Below are positions 45,507 to 54,506 of a stretch of DNA of 64,000 nt, in pieces; position 1 is the stretch's first letter; every line of letters starts with the position of its first letter. The stretch lies in the NCBI RefSeq assembly GCF_002754195.1, contig NZ_PEEU01000001.1, forward strand, positions 3,534,001 through 3,598,000, read 5' to 3'. A program made the position numbers and the translations under genes. The notes under the pieces were generated by a model. It did no database searches and had not been told where the DNA came from. It was given only the letters and a program-made list of their open reading frames with translations. Source of the DNA: Flavobacterium sp. 9 (lineage in GTDB: Bacteria > Bacteroidota > Bacteroidia > Flavobacteriales > Flavobacteriaceae).

Positions 45507-47698
45507 AAATAAAACCATTCCCTTTTTATAAACAGCCCGATGCTAAGGATTGCGGCCCAACTTGTTTACGAATTATCGCAAAATATTATGGAAAAGTAAT
45601 TGAACTTCAGCAAATACGTAATCTTTCTGAAACTACTCGTGAAGGCAGTAGTTTACTGGGATTAAGCGATGCTGGAGAAGCCTTAGGATTTAGAACTCTT
45701 GGCGTAAAAAACAATTTTGAAACTTTAAAAAATGAAATGCCTTTACCTTGTATTGTTCATTGGAATAACCAACATTTTGTGGTGGTTTATAAAATGAAAC
45801 AAGACAAAGTTTATATATCTGATCCTAGTCATGGATTAATAGTATATTCTAAAGAAGAGTTTATTAAGTTCTGGATTGGCAAAAATGCACATGAAAAAAC
45901 GGAAGAAGGTATTGCACTTTTATTAGAACCAACACCGGAGTTCTACAAAAACGAATGGGATGCCGAAAATTCTAAAAGAAGTTTTAGTTATTTAACAAAA
46001 TATCTGTTTCGTTATAAAGGTTTAGTAATTCAGTTAATAGTTGGATTAGCGGCCGCAAGTTTATTTTCGTTATTGTTTCCGTTTCTTACCCAAAGTATTG
46101 TTGATGTAGGGATTCAAACTCAGGATTTAAACTTTATTTATTTAATTCTTTTAGCTCAATTAATGCTTTTTGCCGGTCAAACAGCGATCGAAGTCCTTCG
46201 TTCCTGGATAATGCTGCATTTGAGCACGAGAATTCATATTTCATTGGTTTCTGATTTTTTTATAAAACTCATGAAATTACCAATTAGTTACTTTGACAGC
46301 CGTATGACTGGCGATATAATGCAGCGAATAGGAGATAACCGCAGAATTGAACAATTGCTAACCGGCAGCTCACTCAACGTAATGTTTTCACTGCTAAATC
46401 TAGTGGTGTTTAGCTTCGTTCTGGTTTTTTATAATCTTCAATTGTTTTTGGTGTTTTTAGTAGGCAGTATCGTTTATCTGGCGTGGATTTTATTTTTTCT
46501 GAAAAAACGAAAAGAACTGGATTATAAGCGTTTTTCGCAAGTTTCAAACGAACAGTCAAAAGTCATGGAACTTATAAACGGAATGCAGGAAATTAAAATG
46601 CATAATGCCGAAAAACAAAAACGCTGGGGATGGGAATTTGTCCAGATACGTCTTTTTAAAGTCAACATGCAATCGCTTACGCTGGAACAATGGCAATCTG
46701 TAGGATCAAATTTTATTAATCATCTTAAAGATTTACTGATTACTTTTTTTTCGGCAACCTTAGTTGTCAAAGGAGAATTGACACTAGGAATGATGATGTC
46801 TGTTCAATACATTATTGGGCAGCTAAATAACCCGTTAATGCAAATGGTAAGTTTTGTACGCTCGCTTCAGGATGCCAAGATAAGTTTAGAGCGTCTGGGC
46901 GAAATTCATGATAAAGAAGATGAAGAAGATTTATTGAATCCTAAGATCCATGATTTAGGACATTCAAATATCAGTATTAAGAATTTATCTTTTAGATACA
47001 CCGGAAATCCTAATTATGTTCTGGAAGATTTAAACTTATTTATACCCAAGCAAAAGACCACTGCTATTGTAGGAACCAGTGGAAGCGGGAAAACAACTTT
47101 GCTAAAACTTCTGATGAAATTTTATGAACCTAATATGGGTGAGATTCTTCTTGAGAATATGAAATTCAATACTATTTCGCCAAGTGCCTGGAGAGGAAAA
47201 TGCGGAGTTGTAATGCAGGATGGATTTATTTTTAATGATACAATTGCCAATAATATTGCGGTAGGTGATGATTATGTAGATAAAAAAAGACTTCTACATG
47301 CTATTGAAACCGCCAATATTAAAGATTTTATCGAAAGTTTGCCATTGTCTTATAATACACAAATTGGAAACGAAGGAACCGGAATTTCCGGAGGACAAAA
47401 GCAGCGGCTTTTGATTGCCAGAGCAGTTTATAAAAACCCGGATTATTTGTTTTTTGATGAAGCAACTTCTTCTTTAGATGCAAATAATGAAAAGGTAATC
47501 ATGGAAAATCTGAATCAATTTTTGGTTGGTAAAACGGCAATTATTATCGCGCATAGATTATCTACAGTAAAAAATGCAGACCAGATTGTGGTTCTTGAAA
47601 AAGGAAAAATCGTCGAAATAGGAACGCATAAAGAACTTGTTCAGGCTCAGAAAAACTACTACGAATTAGTTAAAAATCAATTAGAATTAGGGAATTAA
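45503..47698 (+). CDS. Peptidase-containing ABC transporter (C39 PCAT exporter)
   Basis: This exporter cleaves the double-glycine leader and transports the core peptide. The 731-aa protein has a C39 peptidase domain (Cys17 in DCGPTC, His91 in NNQHFVVVY, Asp107 in ISDPSHG), six membrane helices (about 165-450), and an ATPase domain with Walker A GTSGSGKTTLL, signature ISGGQKQRLLIARA and Walker B YLFFDEATSS. It starts at a TTG overlapping the previous stop (TTGA). The next ATG would cut off the catalytic Cys, so TTG is the start. All catalytic residues are intact. It acts with the adaptor 22 nt downstream. Confidence 0.95.
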   Translation: MKIKPFPFYKQPDAKDCGPTCLRIIAKYYGKVIELQQIRNLSETTREGSSLLGLSDAGEALGFRTLGVKNNFETLKNEMPLPCIVHWNNQHFVVVYKMKQDKVYISDPSHGLIVYSKEEFIKFWIGKNAHEKTEEGIALLLEPTPEFYKNEWDAENSKRSFSYLTKYLFRYKGLVIQLIVGLAAASLFSLLFPFLTQSIVDVGIQTQDLNFIYLILLAQLMLFAGQTAIEVLRSWIMLHLSTRIHISLVSDFFIKLMKLPISYFDSRMTGDIMQRIGDNRRIEQLLTGSSLNVMFSLLNLVVFSFVLVFYNLQLFLVFLVGSIVYLAWILFFLKKRKELDYKRFSQVSNEQSKVMELINGMQEIKMHNAEKQKRWGWEFVQIRLFKVNMQSLTLEQWQSVGSNFINHLKDLLITFFSATLVVKGELTLGMMMSVQYIIGQLNNPLMQMVSFVRSLQDAKISLERLGEIHDKEDEEDLLNPKIHDLGHSNISIKNLSFRYTGNPNYVLEDLNLFIPKQKTTAIVGTSGSGKTTLLKLLMKFYEPNMGEILLENMKFNTISPSAWRGKCGVVMQDGFIFNDTIANNIAVGDDYVDKKRLLHAIETANIKDFIESLPLSYNTQIGNEGTGISGGQKQRLLIARAVYKNPDYLFFDEATSSLDANNEKVIMENLNQFLVGKTAIIIAHRLSTVKNADQIVVLEKGKIVEIGTHKELVQAQKNYYELVKNQLELGN

Positions 47699-47720
47699 AA
47701 GCTCCGTTAAATTAAATCAA

Positions 47721-49019
47721 ATGGCATCAAAAAATGTTTTAGACGATATAGAATTACGCTCTGAATCAGTTCAGGAAGTACTGTCAAATCCGCCTGCGTG
47801 GATTGTTCGTTATGGGATTTCCATCATTTTTGTACTAATAGTAGTGTTTGTTATTGGTTGTTGGTTTGTAAAATATCCTGATATAATAGCAGCAAAAGCG
47901 GTAGTTACGTCAAATTATCCGCCGGAGCGATTGGAATCTAAAGTAAATTCCAGAATTGTCAAGCTATGTGTTTCTAACTCTTCAAAAGTTAAAAAAGAAA
48001 CCATAGTCGCAATTTTAGAAAGTACAGCAAATTTTGAAGATGTTTTAAAACTGGACAAAATTGTAGCCTCAATTTCTTCTAATTATCAAACGTTTTATTT
48101 TCCCTTTAAGGAAATGAATAATTTAGAGTTAGGTGATATTCAATCTTCGTTTAGTCAGTTTCATAAAGCGTATATTGAGAATGAACTCAATCAGAAACTT
48201 CATCCTTATTCAGAAGAAATAAATGTGGGCAAAAGCTCGCAAACAGAAAACGCAAATAGATTAGCGTCTTTATATGAACAGCAAAAATTGGAAAAAATAA
48301 AGCTGAATTTAAGCGATGTTCAATACAAAAGATCTTTGCAATTATTTGAGAAAGGTGTGATTTCGAAATATGATTTAGACATTCAAAAAGGAAATAATCT
48401 GCAGGCTAAACAAAGTTATGATCAGACGAATTCGGCAATTTCACAACAAAAAGAAGCTATAAATCAAGCTAGAAAACAAGTTGTAGCAAGCCAGATTTCG
48501 CAAGAAAAAGCAGATGTTACTACTTTAAGTTCTTTGTTTCAGGCATTAGACGAATTGAAAAAAAGTATCCATGTTTGGAAACAAAACTATTTGTTTGTGG
48601 CAACTTACGACGGAACTTTTAGATTTCAGAATTCTTGGAAAGAAAATCAACTTATAAAAACCGGAGATTTATTTGCAACAATATTACCCGAAAATCAAGG
48701 AGAATACTTGGGAAATCTAAAAGTGCCTTTGCAGAATTCAGGTAAAATTCAGATCAATCAAAAAGTATTAATCAAGCTGGATAATTTCCCATATCAGGAA
48801 TATGGAATGCTTGAAGGACGCGTTCAGTCGATGTCAACAATAACAGATAAAGACGGGAATTATTTTATCGAAGTCGCAATGCCAAAAGGACTAAAAACGA
48901 CTTATGGCAAAGAGATAAAATTTGATAAAGAATTAACTGGTTCCGCAGATATTATCACTGAAGAAATGCGCTTGATTGAGCGAGTTTTTTATCAATTCAG
49001 AAAATTAGTTCAAAGATAA
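47721..49019 (+). CDS. HlyD-family membrane fusion protein
   Basis: The periplasmic adaptor linking the C39 ABC exporter to an outer-membrane channel. The 432-aa protein has one N-terminal membrane helix (about residues 32-50), a lipoyl-like half-motif (ERLESKVNSRIVKLCVSNSSKVKKE, core RIVKLCVSNSSKVKK), a long coiled-coil hairpin (residues about 165-270) and a C-terminal barrel domain (DGTFRFQNSWKENQLIKTGD, core NQLIKTGDLFATILPE). It ends the operon. No TolC-type outer-membrane protein is encoded nearby, so a housekeeping channel must serve. Confidence 0.92.
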   Translation: MASKNVLDDIELRSESVQEVLSNPPAWIVRYGISIIFVLIVVFVIGCWFVKYPDIIAAKAVVTSNYPPERLESKVNSRIVKLCVSNSSKVKKETIVAILESTANFEDVLKLDKIVASISSNYQTFYFPFKEMNNLELGDIQSSFSQFHKAYIENELNQKLHPYSEEINVGKSSQTENANRLASLYEQQKLEKIKLNLSDVQYKRSLQLFEKGVISKYDLDIQKGNNLQAKQSYDQTNSAISQQKEAINQARKQVVASQISQEKADVTTLSSLFQALDELKKSIHVWKQNYLFVATYDGTFRFQNSWKENQLIKTGDLFATILPENQGEYLGNLKVPLQNSGKIQINQKVLIKLDNFPYQEYGMLEGRVQSMSTITDKDGNYFIEVAMPKGLKTTYGKEIKFDKELTGSADIITEEMRLIERVFYQFRKLVQR

Positions 49020-49119
49020 ATAACTATTTTTCAAATAAACAGATGTAAAAGAGTGAATTTAGGAATTCGTTTTTGTCTGAAAAATATCCTTTTTTAAGTA
49101 ATTATCCTATTTTTAGAAT

Positions 49120-49165
49120 AAAGTTTTTAACACTACAACGTTTGCGAAATGTCATTTCGAAAACG
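49120..49165 (+). promoter_or_regulatory. Starch-PUL box (amylase copy) and overlapping palindrome
   Basis: Positions 49120-49149 (containing TAACACTACAACGTTTGCG) match the susC box at 26 of 30 positions. An inverted repeat, CGTTTGCGAAATG then CATTTCGAAAACG (one mismatch, 1-nt spacer), overlaps its end at 49139-49165. The box starts 72 nt before the -7 element, exactly as at susC, pointing to common control. Confidence 0.65.
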
Positions 49166-49191
49166 CTATAGTAGATTTACGATTTATAGGA

Positions 49192-49199
49192 TACCTTTA
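49192..49199 (+). promoter_or_regulatory. -7 element of the amylase promoter
   Basis: This reads TACCTTTA, one base from TAnnTTTG, 42 nt before the start codon. The -33 element is weak, consistent with activator dependence. Confidence 0.5.
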
Positions 49200-49241
49200 T
49201 TAATTATGTCATTTTTTGCTTTAATATACATTACTTAAATT

Positions 49242-52115
49242 ATGAAAAAAACTTTACTTTTATTTTTCCTTTTGTTATCCGCAATTACATTTGCGCAACA
49301 ACAAACGGTTACTTACAGTGTAAGTCCATCAACTTTTGAAGAAACTACTGCAATTACCATTACAATTAATGGAAACAGTGTCAATGAAAGTGCTTGGGGA
49401 GTTACAGATAACTCACTTTATTTGTGGGCATGGGCTTTTGATACCAATGATACCACTCAAAAAGGTACTCCAAATAATGGTGGTTGGGATGCATCCAGCG
49501 ATGCGAGTAAATTTACATACAACTCAGCTTCCGATACTTATACAAAAACAATTACGCCAACAACCTATTATAATATAACAGGAATTGGTAAAATTGGATT
49601 TTTGGTTAAAGCAAAAAATGGAACCGGCGATAAAAAGTCACAAGATATTCTGGTTGAAGTAGGATCTTTTCAAGTAACATTAACATCTCCGGCAGAAAAT
49701 AGTACTACAATTGTAGCTTCGGGAGCAAGTTTTAATATTGCTGCAACAAATACAAACGGAGTTGCAAGTTATTCCTTGAAAGCTAACGGAACTGTTATCA
49801 ATACAAATGCGAGTACAGCAAGTTATTCTTATTCAGCAACTAATATTACAGCCAATCAAAGTTATGAGTTAATTGCAACTCAGGGAACAACGACAATCTC
49901 AAAAAAGTTTTCGGTTGTTGTAAATCCAAATACAGTTTTAGAAAACATGCCTGCGGGTTTAGTTGACGGAATTAACTATAATGCTTCTGATGCTACAAAA
50001 GCAACTTTGGTTCTTGATGCACCATTAAAAGACTTTGTTTACGTTGCAGGAAGTTTTAACAATTGGCAGCCTTCATCGGCGTATGCCATGAAAAAAGATC
50101 CAACTTCGGGGAAATTCTGGTTAGAATTAACGGGTTTAGTTTCCGGCGTAAATAATACGTATCAATATTGGGTAGTTGAATCTACTCCAATTGCAAATTC
50201 ACCTTCATTGGTAAAAACAGCAGATCCATATTCAACTTTAGTTTTATCTCCTTTTGATGATTCTGGGATTCCTGCAGCTTCATATCCAAATATACCGACT
50301 TATCCGGCAGGACAAAATTTTGAAGTTACGGTTTTGAAAACAGGACAAACTCCATACAATTGGAAAGTGACAAATTTCACAAAACCTGCAAAAGAAAAAT
50401 TAGTAGTTTATGAAGTTTTGGTTCGTGATTTTGATGCCAATAAAAATTATCAAAGTCTGATTGACAGAATCGATTATTTTAAAAATCTTAAAATAAATGC
50501 AATCGAATTAATGCCGGTTATGGAGTTTGAAGGCAATGAAAGCTGGGGTTATAATACTTCATTTCATATGGCTTTGGATAAATTTTACGGAACTTCAGAT
50601 AAGCTAAAAGAGTTTATTGATTTATGTCATGAAAATGGAATTGCGGTGATTCTTGACGTTGCTTTAAATCACGCTTTTGGTCGTAATCCTATGGTTAGAA
50701 TGTGGATGAATGATCCTGATGGAGACGGTTTTGGTTCGCCAACAGCTGAGAATCCTTATTTTAATACCGTTGCAAAACATACTTATAGTGTTGGAGAAGA
50801 TTTTAATCACCAATCACTAAAAACACAAAATTATGTAGATCGTGTAATCAAACAATGGATTGAAGAATACAAAATTGATGGTTTCCGTTGGGATTTAACC
50901 AAAGGATTTACACAAGCTTGTACAGCATCAGACGAAGCTTGTACGAACAGATATCAGCAAGACAGAGTAGATATCTTAAAGAAATATGCTGATTATTCCT
51001 GGAGTCTTGATCCTACACATTATACCATTTTTGAACATTTAGGAACTGATGCCGAAGAGAAAGAATGGGCAAATTACAGAGTTACAGAAACGCCTAGTAA
51101 GGGAGTTATGATGTGGGGAAAAATGACAAATCAATACAATCAATTGTCAATGGGATACGCAACTGATAGCGATATTTCCAGAATGGCAAGTGCTAGTCGT
51201 GGTTTTACTGCAAACAGATTAATGGGATATGCAGAAAGTCATGACGAAGAGCGTTTGATGTATAAAAATGTTCAATACGGAGCTACAAGCGGATCTTATA
51301 ACGTGAAAACATTAAATACAGCTTTATCAAGAATGTCTGCAATTGGTGCCGTTTCGTTATTAGTTCCTGGTCCAAAAATGATTTGGCATTTTGGAGAACT
51401 AGGTTGGGACAGTTCTATTTTTACTTGTAATAATAACACCGTAAATACAGATAATGATGCTGCTGCCGGAGATTGTAAATTAGATACAAAACCACAACCT
51501 CAATGGGTTAATAATTGGTTAGGAAACACGAATAGAAGCAAGATTTATAATGATTGGGCAAAAATGATTAATCTTAAAACTACAGAACCTGTATTTTTAG
51601 GAACTCCAACTATTTCAAGTCCAAATTCATTAAGTATCAATATCAAAATCAAGAATGATAATCTGACTTCGGCACAATTAAAAGACGTTGTGATCTTGGC
51701 TAATTTTGATCTTACGGCAAAAAATATTGCGACAGGTTTTCCATATGCAGGAACTTGGGTTAACTTAATGGATAACACAACTATTGTCGTTACGGATGTA
51801 AATGCAACTATAAGTATTCCAGCTGGAGAATATAGAATTTACGGTAACAAACAAGCGAATTTAGCAATTGAAGATTTCGAAAAAGGAAATTTAGTTAGTC
51901 TGTATCCAAATCCGGTTGCGAACTACTTTACTTTAGATATTGCAACAACCAAAGTTCAGGTTTATGCAATTTCAGGTCAATTGGTAAAAAGCTTTGCAAC
52001 ACATGGAAATTTAGATTTTCAGTTTGGAGTAAGCGATTTGAAAACAGGAATATATATTGTAAAAGCTTTTGACGAGAACGATAATGTTCGAGTAGCAAAG
52101 TTTATTAAAAAATAA
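49242..52115 (+). CDS. Secreted multidomain GH13 alpha-amylase with T9SS sorting domain (SusG-like)
   Basis: The surface or secreted amylase of the starch locus. The 957-aa protein has a signal peptide (ITFAQ) and a DUF4961-like N-terminal domain to about residue 145. Next come an Ig-like region and a CBM48-like domain (VYVAGSFNNWQPSSAY, about 265-360). The GH13 barrel follows: DVALNHAFG, DGFRWDLTKG with Asp, TIFEHLG with Glu, and YAESHDEERL with Asp. The C terminus is a type A type IX secretion domain (SLYPNPVANYFTLD, GIYIVKAF, VAKFIKK). No lipobox, unlike Bacteroides SusG. Separated from susE by the peptide cluster. Confidence 0.92.
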   Translation: MKKTLLLFFLLLSAITFAQQQTVTYSVSPSTFEETTAITITINGNSVNESAWGVTDNSLYLWAWAFDTNDTTQKGTPNNGGWDASSDASKFTYNSASDTYTKTITPTTYYNITGIGKIGFLVKAKNGTGDKKSQDILVEVGSFQVTLTSPAENSTTIVASGASFNIAATNTNGVASYSLKANGTVINTNASTASYSYSATNITANQSYELIATQGTTTISKKFSVVVNPNTVLENMPAGLVDGINYNASDATKATLVLDAPLKDFVYVAGSFNNWQPSSAYAMKKDPTSGKFWLELTGLVSGVNNTYQYWVVESTPIANSPSLVKTADPYSTLVLSPFDDSGIPAASYPNIPTYPAGQNFEVTVLKTGQTPYNWKVTNFTKPAKEKLVVYEVLVRDFDANKNYQSLIDRIDYFKNLKINAIELMPVMEFEGNESWGYNTSFHMALDKFYGTSDKLKEFIDLCHENGIAVILDVALNHAFGRNPMVRMWMNDPDGDGFGSPTAENPYFNTVAKHTYSVGEDFNHQSLKTQNYVDRVIKQWIEEYKIDGFRWDLTKGFTQACTASDEACTNRYQQDRVDILKKYADYSWSLDPTHYTIFEHLGTDAEEKEWANYRVTETPSKGVMMWGKMTNQYNQLSMGYATDSDISRMASASRGFTANRLMGYAESHDEERLMYKNVQYGATSGSYNVKTLNTALSRMSAIGAVSLLVPGPKMIWHFGELGWDSSIFTCNNNTVNTDNDAAAGDCKLDTKPQPQWVNNWLGNTNRSKIYNDWAKMINLKTTEPVFLGTPTISSPNSLSINIKIKNDNLTSAQLKDVVILANFDLTAKNIATGFPYAGTWVNLMDNTTIVVTDVNATISIPAGEYRIYGNKQANLAIEDFEKGNLVSLYPNPVANYFTLDIATTKVQVYAISGQLVKSFATHGNLDFQFGVSDLKTGIYIVKAFDENDNVRVAKFIKK

Positions 52116-52175
52116 CTTTTAGAGTATAATCTGTATAGTCTGAAAAGTCTAATGTTTGGTTTTGTTTAGTAATTA

Positions 52176-52207
52176 AAAAGGGTTGTCTGGAAACAGACAA
52201 CCCTTTT
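52176..52207. terminator. Bidirectional terminator after the amylase
   Basis: AAAAGGGTTGTCT and its complement AGACAACCCTTTT pair around a short loop, between convergent genes. T-runs on both strands suit both transcripts. Confidence 0.8.
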
Positions 52208-52227
52208 GAGTTAAAGTGTATTTTAAC

Positions 52228-52455
52228 TTATTTCTTTTTGTGATTGTACTCGCCAATTACAGCAAAATAGCCAAAAGTTCCTAATCCTAAAACAATTAAC
52301 GGAGTAAGAATAAAAAGAATAATGATGCCAAATACCAGGTCATCTTGTTTGTCTGAGAGTAATTTTGGTAACCCAAATTCAAAAATGCAAAAGTAAGTCG
52401 CGGCAATTGCGAGGAGTATCCATAAAACACCTAAAATTTGCTTAATCGTATTCAT
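52228..52455 (-). CDS. Small two-helix membrane protein next to MHS transporter
   Basis: A 75-aa protein with two hydrophobic helices (about residues 8-28 and 40-68) separated by PKLLSDKQDD and ending in a basic NHKKK tail. It lies 13 nt after the MHS transporter gene. It resembles the small DUF6814-like proteins seen next to such transporters in Bacteroidota (from memory). It may be an auxiliary subunit; nothing more can be said. Confidence 0.7.
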   Translation of the reverse strand: MNTIKQILGVLWILLAIAATYFCIFEFGLPKLLSDKQDDLVFGIIILFILTPLIVLGLGTFGYFAVIGEYNHKKK

Positions 52456-52468
52456 ATTGTATATAGTA

Positions 52469-53965
52469 TTAAAGGTGATTCGTTTTATTTTTATTATCGA
52501 TATAAATCATTCCAATTACAAAGCAAACAGAAGCTATAATGATTGGATACCAAAGTCCTTCGAGATAAAATTCTGGTTTTCCGGCGTCTTTTGCATGTGT
52601 TACAAAATAGGTTGAAATCGCAGGAAGTAAACCTCCAAAAATTCCGTTTCCAACGTGATAAGGCAATGACATTGATGTATATCTGATTTTTGCCGGGAAC
52701 ATTTCTACCAAAAAAGCAGCAATTGGTCCGTAAACCATCGTAACAAAAAGCACCTGAATAAAAACCAGTAAAATCAAAGTCCATTCATCATTTGAATTAA
52801 TATTTATTGACGTGCTAACCTGAGCTTCTTTTTTATTTACTACATACGATCTTTTTTCGATTAAGGATGTTCCGTCTGTAAATTCTTTTTTAATAGTGAC
52901 AATCGAATCGTTGCTTTTTGTGATTTCTGTCGTTTGCTTTGTTTTTTCTATGATTTCAGTTTTGTAACTGACATCAGTTGTATTGTACATCATTTTATAG
53001 ATAGGTCTGTAAAAGAAAATGGCAAGCAACATTCCGCCCATCATAATATATTTGCGTCCTACTTTGTCGCTCAGCCATCCAAAAACTATAAAAAACGGCG
53101 TTCCAATTAAAAGTGCAATTCCCAATAATCCATCAACTTGAGACGAATCTATATTCATTACAGTTTTCATGAAACTCATAGCATAAAATTGTCCTGTGTA
53201 CCAAACAACGCCTTGTCCCATTGTAGCGCCAAACAACGCGAGTAATACAAATTTAAGATTGTATCGATTTCCAAAACTTTCTTTTAGCGGATTTGTGCTC
53301 GTTTTTCCTTCTTTTTTTGCTTTGGCGAAGACAGGAGATTCATCCATGTTTTTCCGAATCAAATACGAGACACCAACCATTGCAATAGAAACCCAAAACG
53401 GAACACGCCATCCCCAGGAATCAAAAGCTTCGGCAGAAAGAATATTTTTAGTAGCGAGAATAACCATTAATGAAATAAAAAGACCAACTGTAGCGGTGGT
53501 TTGAATCCAGGAAGTCCAATATCCTTTTTGTCCAACCGGAGCATGTTCTGCAACATAAGTAGCTGCGCCGCCATATTCGCCACCAAGAGCAAGTCCTTGT
53601 AATAAACGTAGAATTAAAACGAGTAAAGGTGCAAGAAAACCAATAGTTTCATAACTGGGAATACAACCAATTAAAAATGTAGAGCCTCCCATTAATAATA
53701 AAGTTGCCATAAAAGTATATTTCCGACCAATAATATCACCAAGTCTTCCAAAAAATAATGCTCCAAAAGGACGGACTACAAATCCTGCAGCAAAAGTGGC
53801 TAACGTAGATAAAAAAGCCGCAGTTGGATTGTCGCTTGGAAAGAATTTAGTGGAAATTACAACAGCTAAACTTCCAAAAATATAGAAATCGTACCATTCA
53901 ATCATCGTTCCCATTGACGAGGCTGAAATTACTTTCCAAATGCCTTTTGTAGAATTTTTACTCAT
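52469..53965 (-). CDS. MHS-family MFS transporter (metabolite:H+ symporter)
   Basis: A 498-aa inner-membrane symporter of the ProP/KgtP/citrate group. Family marks are GTMIEWYDFYIFGSLA in helix 1 (core EWYDFYIFG), RPFGALFFGRLGDIIGRK (core FGRLGDIIGRK), and LRLLQGLALGGEYGGAATYVAEHAP (core LQGLALGGEYGGA). A soluble stretch of about 65 residues is inserted near residues 327-393, rich in Lys, Glu and Thr, splitting the second half. Substrate cannot be predicted. It is the upstream member of a pair with a 75-aa membrane protein. Confidence 0.9.
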   Translation of the reverse strand: MSKNSTKGIWKVISASSMGTMIEWYDFYIFGSLAVVISTKFFPSDNPTAAFLSTLATFAAGFVVRPFGALFFGRLGDIIGRKYTFMATLLLMGGSTFLIGCIPSYETIGFLAPLLVLILRLLQGLALGGEYGGAATYVAEHAPVGQKGYWTSWIQTTATVGLFISLMVILATKNILSAEAFDSWGWRVPFWVSIAMVGVSYLIRKNMDESPVFAKAKKEGKTSTNPLKESFGNRYNLKFVLLALFGATMGQGVVWYTGQFYAMSFMKTVMNIDSSQVDGLLGIALLIGTPFFIVFGWLSDKVGRKYIMMGGMLLAIFFYRPIYKMMYNTTDVSYKTEIIEKTKQTTEITKSNDSIVTIKKEFTDGTSLIEKRSYVVNKKEAQVSTSININSNDEWTLILLVFIQVLFVTMVYGPIAAFLVEMFPAKIRYTSMSLPYHVGNGIFGGLLPAISTYFVTHAKDAGKPEFYLEGLWYPIIIASVCFVIGMIYIDNKNKTNHL

Positions 53966-54170
53966 AAAATATTTTGTGTTTTTGATAATTAATTGAATAA
54001 TTAAGTAACATTTTACGAATATATGAGATATTTTTTTATTTGTTCAATACTTTTTTAACAAAATTAGTTCACTTATTGACTTTGTTTTTCTTCTATCAGT
54101 AAATGCCTAATAATTCGAAATAAATTATAGATTGAAGATTATAGTGAGGGCTTCTAAATATAAAGAAGTG

Positions 54171-54202
54171 TTGTTTTCTTAAGAAAGAAAACACTAGTTT
54201 TG
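54171..54202 (+). promoter_or_regulatory. Promoter upstream of the cobalamin riboswitch
   Basis: TTG at 54171 and TAGTTTTG at 54195-54202 with a 21-nt spacer fit the Bacteroidota consensus. The expected start lies about 40 nt before the riboswitch. Confidence 0.55.
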
Positions 54203-54244
54203 CAGAACAATTTTAAAACAGAAAATGGTTGTCATATTGAATAA

Positions 54245-54390
54245 ATATTGACATTAAAAGGGAATTTGGTGTAACTCCAAAACTGTCCCGCAGCTGTAAG
54301 CTCATTAACTGAAACCCTTTAATACGTCACTTTTCATTTTTTGAAAGGGAAGGCTGGGTGTAGGGAGCAAGTCAGAAGACCTGCCATTTT
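54245..54390 (+). promoter_or_regulatory. Cobalamin (B12) riboswitch
   Basis: Conserved core elements are in order: GGGAATTTGGTGTAACTCC (54260-54278), ACTGTCCCGCAGCTGTAA (54282-54299), and the B12-box-like AGTCAGAAGACCTGCC (54370-54385). A GGCTGGGTGTAGGGAGC stretch precedes the box. These match the adenosylcobalamin riboswitch family. It should repress downstream expression when B12 is plentiful. Downstream at 54431-54476 an imperfect inverted repeat (AACCAATAC with GTATTGTTTGG) could be the expression platform. Confidence 0.93.
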
Positions 54391-54506
54391 TATAGTAATA
54401 AATAGCTTTCGGGGATTGAAGCTTGAATTAAAACCAATACTTTTTCACTCTATGTGATAATGGTATTGTTTGGTTATTCTATTCTCGTAAGCCATAAAAA
54501 GAGTTT

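Noticed and set aside
40097..49241. Insertion sequence or integrase at the peptide cluster boundaries
   Set aside because: No transposase frame, terminal inverted repeat or target duplication could be found at either edge.
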